Origin: Verrucomicrobiota bacterium
Lineage (GTDB): Bacteria > Verrucomicrobiota > Verrucomicrobiia > Verrucomicrobiales > Akkermansiaceae
Direction of reading: 5' to 3'
NCBI GenBank assembly: GCA_030835305.1
Contig: JAURPJ010000058.1
Location: forward strand, 1 to 64,000
Length of the DNA: 64,000 bases
Of this stretch, positions 10,401 to 17,208 are shown piece by piece. Positions within the stretch are counted from its first letter, which is position 1. Every line of letters begins with the position of its first letter. The position numbers and the translations under genes were made by a program. The notes beneath the pieces are model-generated. The model was not told the origin of the DNA. It saw only the letters and a list, made by a program, of their open reading frames with translations, and did not search any database.

Positions 10401-12234
10401 GCTTGGGTCTCGGCCACAGACAGGGACCCTCCAGCAGGCCCTGTTAGATGCCGAGAGCGCGCGCGCGGCGCTGACCGAGGCAAATTACAAACTACAGTCA
10501 TTACAATCGTCCTTTGATCGTAAAGGTCAGCAGGTCTTAGGAATTTTGGAGGCGAACTTACAGAGTGTTGAAACCCAATCCCAGTTTTCAGCGAATATAG
10601 AGAAGGCATCGCTGGCTGCGGCAAACCTTCGCAGGGTGGCAGATGTCATGACGGCTGCTAAAGATGTTTCGGAACAGGCTGCCGATGCCTATGCCGAGGC
10701 CTTACCTAGAGTGGTTGGTCTAGCGAATGACGCAACTTCTGCGGCACGCGGAGGGCTCAAATTTGGGAGTGTCTCCTTGCAGTCCGTTTATACGGGAACA
10801 ATCACTGCTAGTAACTTTTCGGCTGACTTGCTGGAGGGCGTGATTGGACAGTTAAGCCGATTTGAGACAGCGGATCTGGCGGCAATCGAATTTGATAAGG
10901 AAGAAGAGCAAACAGCTTACGAGTTCGATGTGCTGAGTAAAGATCTCCTCAGTGAGGTCTACCAGGTCAACGAGTTGATGAACCAGATGCTAGTGGCGGA
11001 TCAACAGGTGAAAAATCAGCTGGCAGCAGGACTCACGGTGATGGCCGAACGTGAAAGCTTTCGCCAGCGGGCTGCCGCAGTGGTCAGTGGATACCGCACG
11101 AACGATTTAACTTTCCGCACGTTTCGTAATGAGGCGCTGGAGCAATATCGTAGCCTGTTCGACCTCGCCAGTCGCTACACCTACCTGGCTGCCAAAAGTT
11201 ACGATTACGAAACCGGATTGTTGGGGACGCCTGAAGGGCAGTCCGTCATTTCTCGGATTGTGGCGGCACGTTCTGTGGGGGATTTGACTGGGGGTGTTCC
11301 GCAGGCCACCGCTAGCACCTTAGGCGATGCCGGCTTGGCTGGAACAATCGCGCAGATGAATTCGGACTTTTCGGTCGTGAAGGGACGTTTGGGAATCAAT
11401 AACCCGGATCAATATGGGACGCTCTTCTCCTTGCGCAGCGAACTTTATCGGCTGAGTCATACGGCGGCAGATAGCGATGCCTGGCAGCAGGTATTGGAAC
11501 AATCGATTCAGGCAAATGTGATGAGCGATCCGGATGCGGTGCGCTACTGCAACAACCTGGCGAAGCCGGATGGAAGCGCGGTTCCCGGAATCATTATTCC
11601 ATTTTCTAGCACCATCCAGCACGCGAAAAATTTCTTCGGTCTCCCGATTGCCGCGGGCGACCACGCTTATTCACCCAGCAGCTACAGTACCAAGATTAGC
11701 AGTGCGGGTATCGTGCTCATGGACTATGTGGGCATGGACCCCTTTACCGACGGCATTCCTGGCGCAGGTGGCCCGAATCTCACGGATCCCAATTCACTCA
11801 GCGCGACGCCTTACATCTATCTCATTCCCTGTGGTGAGGACTCAATGCTGGCCCCTCCTCTCGGAGATACGAACACTCTTCGGAGCTGGACCGTGCACGA
11901 CCAGGCGCTGCCGTTGCCTTTCAACCTGGGAGCCAGCGCGTTTAATACCACGCAGTTTTTCAATGCAGCTGGCACCCTGAGTGAAGAGCCTTGGATCCAG
12001 CGCAAACATCAAAGCTTCCGCCCAGTGAGTGACCCCGCTTTCTTCTACAGTAGCGTGCCGGGCGAATTTACCAATAGCCGTTTGGTGGGTCGCAGTGTCT
12101 GGAATAGTAAGTGGAAGATTGTCATCCCCGCCTACATGTTGCTCGATGATGAACAGGAAGGACTGACCCGCTTCGCGGCCTCGGTGAGCGATATTAAGTT
12201 ATTTCTGCGCACTTATTCAAATTCTGGAAACTGA
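4471..12234 (+). CDS. Giant secreted protein (2,587 aa) with C-terminal coiled-coil region
   Basis: The start is GTG 4471, since no ATG lies in the 63-base gap and a signal peptide follows at once (MTFLRFLLYASLVGLLSFSAAQA). Residues about 45-112 hold two units of a GxGYTSAPxVxI repeat common in bacterial surface proteins. A DTDGDGILD calcium-loop motif lies near residue 696. The middle is beta-rich with many short Asp/Gly loops. From about residue 1480 it becomes alpha-helical, with NRLYWNYTRGINSGEALYA and GHYLTGVTNYYKLL segments. A long coiled-coil stretch spans about 1990-2190, and a beta-rich end follows. The tail (SDIKLFLRTYS) and the segment YRSLFDLASRYTYLAAKSY (near 2226) faintly recall the C-terminal half of TcA insecticidal toxin subunits; this is an impression, not an alignment. 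Its stop overlaps the next ATG by one base. I recognise no catalytic domain. Confidence 0.9.
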   Translation: MTFLRFLLYASLVGLLSFSAAQAQYSIKASSTNLLDKRFAAATTAIANGEVTAITVVNEGAGYTSAPAVTISAPPSGNTATATATVSGGFLTSITINSGGSGYTTAPSISIAPPPVYNPSGSPVVTTSQYSGQANSSASSGSINATGLGQSIRGFAAGRYPRGYDKTNPATPATTVVLRSSSFGYSFASGVPRYSFGDEIPRPSVNWKGDAVAETYWRVEPVMPGESFEPAGSSNLGSLGSGNVPLAAGTVMVTSSTAGSASVTVASVPDNLTPGAIVLGKKVAYISGNTVTLVTPASITTSSATEVSFTPRQSYYYSSHAQRVFASQPGRVTITWVSNLPDTSATGETVASYKFRQETFSVASSSQVPVRTIYWTGNGFSAPAVEIPSGRITVVNPIYNTFVPPGVANAYTPVGANPGNMTMPEEHRTLWFDQVGTSKTLNAHNIEGILMVEYLGVEVGNGARVFLGADVVQIKSEPEVVTVTTSLGDELKPREGGPAPGDEFLRPAVSITDSQARLGSYQTSDGVAHYFGEKENLDPDQVQITWMEQTDASIYFLTAPATPNLSIQWPKRRCAYLLKWPDGLSDYVTVNVQDTGNTTVNAIQFDPSTLPENKFQDCAPKVETEVDPATQRLLVDFSQSADKTNRTLLKFDSDDGLWYQRLYIQADSLLGSPAVADPDGSGPQTGSPAVYTINDTDGDGILDSTLTATVGTRLSPPAGCELAGYISGGTCYSADAYANPFEVGFSTAATKAIIPVNAVPGENTLKVWWSKKITPPSPKLKPFYVPSVAAIYTVSYPASPQELVIASGKGLENPVLTAEQAAGSVYVQNDSNLIGYNPNEEHALMIGGNVYALRDDLNDTTNASYSSEPYVLIEYKEALTGRPAMRVAKVIRSNATYPLEWNKAAGTPVQAPMPLPLLPLPLIDENDPYSVKNVEVEGVVDQASNPNAPTGTNVPVDYDSFTFVDRKGMHWLYRGPHTLGSAPTYGMRYYYKSLAGFFIPSLPLESQPPVGTVMPFVAADTNEDKVSGLATTLTYYPKWPDDPIFGEQAATLPELQTAQTLTLPTSGLPQVRGQTSAQVGYQQSIANTVANGGTTLPSVVLSDPTRRKTYALGGADGFETIPASILTTQSSGRTYFQGLPPELQNRFYLDPNLGTSGALVLIGEFVDVPAGEDYLNLNALSEAEVGLVKDLCPLSDSFNRSKWETAIDFLVTQIETFSESTTVPGSYVVDVSKDSRSFGPLGLPNIEDPDTAVDSYALSSTGGGSGYVTLVFGNGEAFTDTGDPVVMQIIKVSPTLYPGDLKVLLSSNPLDEQVTLRHSGDYGAKPENFEFEWRYGFPLGGVQPALDGISTSIGSANWIKPNGTLGSSILVGGTPAAVLSDPAILMGDCYFTMAYRKKATASDPAGDWSNWTTPVLVEGWIKRVLAKITPFNQRMSDLSSSVINTDVSMLTQAGTRWDGDIALNLDNINEVGLISIYETILNRGKSFTVGNGIDFSTTNDALLLAAGYLNDLYMILGNEAYADAANPTISIDDQATATEVNTSRFSFEGQVASSLDEELALLRGRDDFTSPGTAVAPAHNRLYWNYTRGINSGEALYATNYNIKEKTGSPSANGILDAADAQRMFPQGHGDAYGHYLTGVTNYYKLLTHPYFTWTPRAEGVTVLGQTVQVDYMDERKFAAAAANVATTAQQILALVHRKSYSDDRSVGWTNLRDSDTNPNTNETRDWGLDEWTSRSAQGSYYHWVTGNSLLLDEDDANSGVQKIDRSTVPELDQLVIAGASFQTTLDNANAHLNPLGLSPNAIAFDISPSELNNGKSHYEQIEDRALSAVINAKGAFNQAAKMTRLLRSQSNQTSAQNTAIVDQENTYSNLLMDIFGQPYAGDLGPGKTYSQDYNGPDLLNWSIIDRPSTIMVDTTKQVSITLRVPTEAPSFGALSLEEIQANYDGSSSIPVTEEKSFNVLPNQYAQYADLVSPGVSLGSRPQTGTLQQALLDAESARAALTEANYKLQSLQSSFDRKGQQVLGILEANLQSVETQSQFSANIEKASLAAANLRRVADVMTAAKDVSEQAADAYAEALPRVVGLANDATSAARGGLKFGSVSLQSVYTGTITASNFSADLLEGVIGQLSRFETADLAAIEFDKEEEQTAYEFDVLSKDLLSEVYQVNELMNQMLVADQQVKNQLAAGLTVMAERESFRQRAAAVVSGYRTNDLTFRTFRNEALEQYRSLFDLASRYTYLAAKSYDYETGLLGTPEGQSVISRIVAARSVGDLTGGVPQATASTLGDAGLAGTIAQMNSDFSVVKGRLGINNPDQYGTLFSLRSELYRLSHTAADSDAWQQVLEQSIQANVMSDPDAVRYCNNLAKPDGSAVPGIIIPFSSTIQHAKNFFGLPIAAGDHAYSPSSYSTKISSAGIVLMDYVGMDPFTDGIPGAGGPNLTDPNSLSATPYIYLIPCGEDSMLAPPLGDTNTLRSWTVHDQALPLPFNLGASAFNTTQFFNAAGTLSEEPWIQRKHQSFRPVSDPAFFYSSVPGEFTNSRLVGRSVWNSKWKIVIPAYMLLDDEQEGLTRFAASVSDIKLFLRTYSNSGN

Positions 12235-12815
12235 TGCAGCGCGTCTTTTTTACGATCTGTTTCCCTGTATTGATCCTTGTGGGCTTGGGGGTGGCGTGGT
12301 TCGTCCAGCGCGCTCCCGCACCCACAGCACTCCCAGTAGAAATTCCCATTGTATGGGGGGACGGGCCCCCAGATTTGCTGAGCCACGATGCGGAGGAGAT
12401 TTTCAAAAGGGCATTTTGGCGGCGTCCGTCTTCATTAGATAAGATTCAGCAGGCCGAGCGCCACGAATGGCGGGATGCCGATGGCCTCAAACGCTGGCAA
12501 TGGTTTCTCGTAGTCAAAGCCTCGCCGGATTTGATCAAGTATTTGCGTGATGACAATGCCTTCGGGCTGGTGGCCACCTCTGATGCTCCGGAAGTGACTG
12601 AGGCACCGAGCTGGTTCCAATTTGAACTGAAGGAAGTCACGGTATTACAGTCACGTCACACCGGCATGCGCCTGATGTTCAGTAAATCTGATAACACCCT
12701 CTATGCCGCCGATTCCGGGCGCGGCTTCACCAATGGTGCGTCAGAACCTTCATCCACTATCCAAGGAGCCCAGCCTCCTGGCCGTATTCCAAGTTCTCCA
12801 CCTTCAAAATTATGA
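12234..12815 (+). CDS. Small membrane-anchored protein of surface operon
   Basis: The 193-residue product has an N-terminal hydrophobic helix (about 4-23) followed by a short Pro/Ala linker (APAPTALP), so it is probably a single-pass protein or one with an uncleaved signal. The soluble part (about 40-160) includes a region with several Trp residues (WQWFLVVKASPDLIKYL) and ends in a Ser/Pro-rich tail. No family is recognised. Its start overlaps the stop of the 2,587-residue gene (TGATG) and its stop overlaps the next start (ATGA), so its translation is probably coupled to both. An accessory or anchoring role for the giant protein is an inference from this position. Confidence 0.75.
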   Translation: MQRVFFTICFPVLILVGLGVAWFVQRAPAPTALPVEIPIVWGDGPPDLLSHDAEEIFKRAFWRRPSSLDKIQQAERHEWRDADGLKRWQWFLVVKASPDLIKYLRDDNAFGLVATSDAPEVTEAPSWFQFELKEVTVLQSRHTGMRLMFSKSDNTLYAADSGRGFTNGASEPSSTIQGAQPPGRIPSSPPSKL

Positions 12816-15145
12816 TTTTTAAAACACGTAATCTTTTTCTTGCCCAGCTGCTTGGCCTGTCTCTGTTGCTCGGGGCTTTCAATCTTTGTGCCGCAGTGCC
12901 TCAGGTGCTCAATCATCAGGGGCGTGTTTCGGTGGGTGGAAAGAACTTCGACGGCAGCGGACAGTTCAAATTCGCATTGGTTGACGGAGAGGGAACCACC
13001 AGTTTTTGGAGTAACGACGGAACGAGCAATGAGGGTGGGGAGCCAACTAATCCTGTCACTCTGGCGGTCACTAAAGGACTCTATTCGGTATTGTTGGGCG
13101 ATGACACGCTGGACAACATGACGGTTATTCCTGTGAGCGCGTTGGACAACGGCGGAGTTCGCCTACGCGTCTGGTTTAGTGATGGGAGCAACGGTTTTCA
13201 GCAATTTTCTCCGGACCAGCGGTTAGCCGCCACACCCTATGCAATTCAGGCGGTGGAGGCCACCGGTTTCTCAGGCTCGCTCGCGGGTGACGTGACCGGC
13301 ACTCAGGGTGCAACCGCGATTTCGGCATCGACGGTTACGGGTAAGCTCTTGACGGGGTATGTCTCAAGTGCAGGAACGATCAGCTCCTCCGACTCGATTC
13401 TGAACGCTATCAACAAGCTCAACGGTAACGATGCTCTCAAGGCTCCGCTGGCATCGCCAACCTTCACCGGAACGGTAAGTGGAATTACGAAGTCAATGGT
13501 TGGTCTTGGAAACGTCGATAACACTGCGGATGTGGACAAGCCGGTTTCGACCGCGCAGCAAGAAGCCTTGGATCTAAGAGCGCCGCTGGCCTCGCCAACC
13601 TTTACGGGGACGGTAAGTGGAATCACGAAGTCGATGGTTGGCCTTGGTAATGTCGATAATACGGCGGATGCGGATAAGCCGATTTCGGATCTTACTCAGG
13701 CCGCGCTAGACGAAAAACAAGCAGCGGGGAATTATGTTACTTTAGTGGATGGGGTGATCCCGGTAAGCCAATTACCACTGACTTTGGATAATATTACTGC
13801 TGCACCAGCGCTTCCAGTAATCGCTTTTGGGAGAAATGATTTAGGGCAGACGACCGTTCCTAGTTTAGCCAATGTTGCTGAAATTGCGGCGAGAGAGAGT
13901 CACAGCCTTGTTCTCCTAAAAGATGGAACCGTCGTGACGTGGGGTAACGGTCCCTCAGTCCCAGCTGACTTAGAATCAGTAGCTGCGATTGCTGCAGGTA
14001 GTTCGCATGATCTCGGCGTAAAGAGTAACGGCACGGTTGTGGCATGGGGGGACAACACCTTTGGTCAAACTGCCGTTCCTTCTGGCATCACCACGGCCAC
14101 CCAAGCGGCCGCGGGTGAGAAACACAGTCTCATCCTCTCGTCGGCCGGTGCGGTCACGGCATGGGGAAATAACAGTTTCGGCCAAACCACTGTTCCTGTC
14201 GCAGCCTCGACTAATGTCATCGCGATCGCTGCAGGTTATGATCACTCGCTGGCCTTGAAAGCTGATGGGACCGTGGTAGCCTGGGGCCGAAGTGATGCGG
14301 GCCAAATCAACGTGCCGTTTGGTTTGAGTAACGTCATAGCGATTGCCGCAGGGGCCTATCACAGTCTCGCAGTTAAGAGTGATGGTAAGGTTGTAGCTTG
14401 GGGCTGGAATAACGGCGGACAGAGCACGGTGCCCACTGACCTCAGCGGAGTAACGAAAGTCACCGGCGGCTATGCTTTCAGCGCTGCCCTAAAAGCTGAT
14501 GGCACCCTGGTGGCCTGGGGTGATAACAGCTATGGCCAAATAACGATCCCGGCTACCGCAACCCAGGTTGCCCACATCGCGGCAGGGGACAACCATATGC
14601 TAGCACTGCGCGATGATCTCGTTTCGGCTCAGCTCGCTCGACTCGACCAGGATAACGTATTTACCGGCAAGGTCGGCATCGGTCGTATCCCTACGACCAA
14701 TACTCTCGAAGTCGCGGGTAATGCGAGTAAAAGTATTGCCGGAAGTTGGCTATCCAACTCGGACCGACGAATTAAAACTGATGTTAAAGCAATTGCTGGA
14801 GGTTTGGAAAAGCTCGACAAGGTGCGCCTGGTGGATTTCCGCTACACTGACGATTATCTGGCAGCGCACCCTGAAATAGATAATAAGCGCTACCCCAATG
14901 TGATTGCGCAGGAATTTGCGGAAGTCTTCCCAGATCATGTCAAAGAGAGTGGGGAGTTCCTTGTCGATGGTTCACCAATCCTGCAGGTCGACACCTATCC
15001 GCTCACCATCTACTCGGCAGTTGCTGTGCAGGAATTGCATCGTGATAGCTTGGAGCTTCAGAAACAAAATGAGCTTTTAAGGCAACAGCTAAGGAATCAG
15101 GAAGATCGCTTGGATAAACTGGAGGCTTTGTTGGAAAGTCGCTGA
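12812..15145 (+). CDS. Exported S74 protein with tail-fibre repeats and RCC1 propeller
   Basis: The product is 777 residues. A signal peptide (about 1-28, ending NLCAA) is followed by the same N-terminal domain as the 840-residue S74 protein (NHQGRVSVGGKNFDG ... GLYSVLLGDD ... ATPYAIQA). Residues 211-302 are two tandem 46-residue repeats (PLASPTFTGTVSGITKSMVG, then LGNVDNTAD-x-DKP), a type well known in phage tail fibres. Residues about 335-602 hold seven V-x-AWG-x4-GQ-x2-VP units, enough for one seven-bladed RCC1-type propeller. The S74 domain starts at S650 in SDRRIK with K655, so the Ser-Lys dyad is intact, and cleavage would free about 128 residues. A leucine-zipper-like helix (about 738-775) ends the chain. 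The propeller is probably the binding head and the S74 domain the trimerisation chaperone. Confidence 0.9.
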   Translation: MIFKTRNLFLAQLLGLSLLLGAFNLCAAVPQVLNHQGRVSVGGKNFDGSGQFKFALVDGEGTTSFWSNDGTSNEGGEPTNPVTLAVTKGLYSVLLGDDTLDNMTVIPVSALDNGGVRLRVWFSDGSNGFQQFSPDQRLAATPYAIQAVEATGFSGSLAGDVTGTQGATAISASTVTGKLLTGYVSSAGTISSSDSILNAINKLNGNDALKAPLASPTFTGTVSGITKSMVGLGNVDNTADVDKPVSTAQQEALDLRAPLASPTFTGTVSGITKSMVGLGNVDNTADADKPISDLTQAALDEKQAAGNYVTLVDGVIPVSQLPLTLDNITAAPALPVIAFGRNDLGQTTVPSLANVAEIAARESHSLVLLKDGTVVTWGNGPSVPADLESVAAIAAGSSHDLGVKSNGTVVAWGDNTFGQTAVPSGITTATQAAAGEKHSLILSSAGAVTAWGNNSFGQTTVPVAASTNVIAIAAGYDHSLALKADGTVVAWGRSDAGQINVPFGLSNVIAIAAGAYHSLAVKSDGKVVAWGWNNGGQSTVPTDLSGVTKVTGGYAFSAALKADGTLVAWGDNSYGQITIPATATQVAHIAAGDNHMLALRDDLVSAQLARLDQDNVFTGKVGIGRIPTTNTLEVAGNASKSIAGSWLSNSDRRIKTDVKAIAGGLEKLDKVRLVDFRYTDDYLAAHPEIDNKRYPNVIAQEFAEVFPDHVKESGEFLVDGSPILQVDTYPLTIYSAVAVQELHRDSLELQKQNELLRQQLRNQEDRLDKLEALLESR
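13442..13717 (+). repeat. Tandem 138-bp coding repeat (2 copies)
   Basis: Two direct copies (13442-13579 and 13580-13717) each encode 46 residues beginning APLASPTFTGTVSGITKSMV and containing GLGNVDNTAD. The copies are nearly identical at the protein level over their first 35 residues and differ at many third codon positions, so the duplication is not very recent. The unit is of the phage tail-fibre shaft type. Confidence 0.9.
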
Positions 15146-15149
15146 ATTG

Positions 15150-17036
15150 ATGAGATTTTCTCAATCCATAATTGCTTTAACGCTGTTGTTACTCGGTCTC
15201 GTGCCGGGTTCATTAGCTCAGACTTATACCCTGTCGCCAGTGGCACTCGACTCCGGTGGGGGACGGGCTGCCAGTTTGAACTATGTCGCCGATCTCTCTA
15301 ATATGGCGGGAGGTGTTGCCAGCTCGCAAAACTATACCGTGCGGAGTGGCTTTGCGGGGCAGCTATTTGATTTTGGCTTAATACCACGCCTCAATTTGCT
15401 GGCAGATGGCGGAGGGGAAACACTTGCCGGGCAATTAGAAAATCCGAGTAATGCGACCGGATTCACTCTGGTTGATCCGATCGCTGGCCTCAGCATCAGC
15501 AGTGACGGTCAATATAGCTTTGATCCAGCTGTTGAAAGTTATGATGGACTGAACGCCGGCCAAACCTATCAAGCCATTGGGAATTGGAAGGCTCTTGATG
15601 AAAATGACTTCGAGATAACTGGTGAAATCTTAATCACGGTAACTGGTGTCAATGATCGGCCAACAATTTCTGGGACACCAGTGAAAACAATCGCGAAGGA
15701 CTCTGTGTATAGCTTTCAAGCCGTAGGTGATGATGTTGATGTAAACACGATACTGACCTACTCCATGACACAAGACGGCGATTTGCCCTCTTGGTTAAGC
15801 TTTGATTCCAATACTGGTTTTTTATCGGGTGTGCCGCTTCACAATGCTGCCGGGACAACAGTCAGTAACATCGTTATTACAGTATCTGACGGGTCACTCT
15901 CTGCATCGCTCAATGCATTTGACATCGCAGTGCTTAAGACGCAGACCTTGAATCTGAAAAAGGGTTGGAATTTGGTGTCATTCTATGTGGAGGCTGATGA
16001 CATGTCGCCGGCGACTGTCTTTGCTCCCATTCAGGACAAACTGTTGCAGATTAGAAACCTAACTGACTATTACAACCCAAGCGGAATGGCCGTGTTTAAC
16101 ACCTTGTCAAGTCTGAGTGTGGAGGGAGGGTATTGGTTAAAGGTAAGCGAAGACGAGAGTTTGGAATTGGAGGGGGTTGTGCCAACAGGGGCATTGATTG
16201 ACTTGAAGAACGGCTGGAACTTAGTTGGCTACCCTAGGTTAAGCGAAGGAGAAGTAGCTAGCGAGTTAGCAAGTCTTGGGAACACGGTTTTGCAGATAAA
16301 GAACGTGAGCCAGACTTATGACCCCAACGTTCCCTTTTTCTTGAACACGTTGTCGACGATGAAACCGGGTTTGGGTTACTGGCTAAAATTGAATGGCGAT
16401 GGGGCCTGGAAATTAGGATCGGTGGAAGAGGCTAACGAGCCGAGTTTTGCGGCTGTTATGACCCGGCTAGATCATTTGCCGGCGGGAAATGAAAGACCGT
16501 TCTGGGGTGAAATGAGTGTATATCCGAATTTAGGAGCGACAGTTTTGGCGAAAGTATCCATCCAAGGAAAGCCGGTGGCCGAGGGCGGTGTTGTCGGGGC
16601 GTTTGTAGGAAGGGAACTCAGAGGGCTGCAAGATGTGGTTTTAGCCAACGAAATGAGTTATGTGACATTAAATATTAGCCTCAATGGGATGGAAGAGGTC
16701 AGCTATCGAGTGTGGAATCCGGATGACAATAACGAGTATCTCGTGAGCGGGGCCATGCCGCTAGAACCCGGCGGTATTTATGGAAACTCCAGAGTGGTGG
16801 AGCTGAACGCCGTGGAAGTTGTCGTCAAACGACTCGAAGTATTCAATATCACAAACGAGCCATTTGGGTTTAGTTTTAGAACCATAGTTGGCCGGAATTA
16901 CCTCGTCGAGGCCACGGGTGATCTTCAGACATGGGAGGCAGTTAAACTTTTCCAAGGTAGTGGCAGCGAGATCCGATTCACAGCAAAACCAACATCCCGA
17001 GAAACATCCCAGTTTTTCAGGGTTTATGTGGAATAG
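15150..17036 (+). CDS. Exported protein with Ig-like domain and two WN-type modules
   Basis: The start is ATG 15150 (628 residues), four bases after the previous stop; an adjoining in-frame TTG is less likely. A signal peptide ends at SLAQ (about residue 24). Residues about 160-265 form a cadherin/He_PIG-like Ig domain (VTGVNDRPTISGTP ... PSWLSFDSNTGFLSGVP). Two tandem copies of a module follow (about 267-345 and 349-430): KKGWNLVSF/KNGWNLVGY ... LLQIRN/VLQIKN ... FNTL/LNTL ... GYWLKV/GYWLKL. A further beta domain (about 445-560) and a C-terminal domain ending FFRVYVE complete it. The WN module also appears in the first complete gene of this operon. The DNA looks more AT-rich than its neighbours by eye. 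It is the last gene before the terminator at 17050. Confidence 0.87.
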   Translation: MRFSQSIIALTLLLLGLVPGSLAQTYTLSPVALDSGGGRAASLNYVADLSNMAGGVASSQNYTVRSGFAGQLFDFGLIPRLNLLADGGGETLAGQLENPSNATGFTLVDPIAGLSISSDGQYSFDPAVESYDGLNAGQTYQAIGNWKALDENDFEITGEILITVTGVNDRPTISGTPVKTIAKDSVYSFQAVGDDVDVNTILTYSMTQDGDLPSWLSFDSNTGFLSGVPLHNAAGTTVSNIVITVSDGSLSASLNAFDIAVLKTQTLNLKKGWNLVSFYVEADDMSPATVFAPIQDKLLQIRNLTDYYNPSGMAVFNTLSSLSVEGGYWLKVSEDESLELEGVVPTGALIDLKNGWNLVGYPRLSEGEVASELASLGNTVLQIKNVSQTYDPNVPFFLNTLSTMKPGLGYWLKLNGDGAWKLGSVEEANEPSFAAVMTRLDHLPAGNERPFWGEMSVYPNLGATVLAKVSIQGKPVAEGGVVGAFVGRELRGLQDVVLANEMSYVTLNISLNGMEEVSYRVWNPDDNNEYLVSGAMPLEPGGIYGNSRVVELNAVEVVVKRLEVFNITNEPFGFSFRTIVGRNYLVEATGDLQTWEAVKLFQGSGSEIRFTAKPTSRETSQFFRVYVE

Positions 17037-17049
17037 CCATTCTCCTGCG

Positions 17050-17080
17050 TATGATCACTACTAAATTGATCATAGTTTTT
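17050..17080 (+). terminator. Hairpin plus T-run after surface-protein operon
   Basis: A perfect 8-bp inverted repeat (TATGATCA at 17050-17057 and TGATCATA at 17067-17074, 9-nt loop) is followed by GTTTTTCT. It lies 13 bases after the stop at 17036. The stem is AT-rich, so strength is uncertain. It sits between convergent genes. Confidence 0.6.
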
Positions 17081-17208
17081 CTAAAAAAGGTTTACTTAGG
17101 ATCACCTATGATGCTCCGGGAAGATTGATTTTTTTGCGATATGCCACATGGATGATTTGAAAGCGATCTTTTAGACACCTATGCTGGCTTTGGGTCTGCC
17201 AGGAAAAT

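Noticed and set aside
1-17036. Prophage
   Set aside because: Tail-fibre-like repeats and S74 domains are phage-associated, but no capsid, portal, terminase, integrase, tRNA site or lysis gene is visible, and the proteins carry signal peptides.
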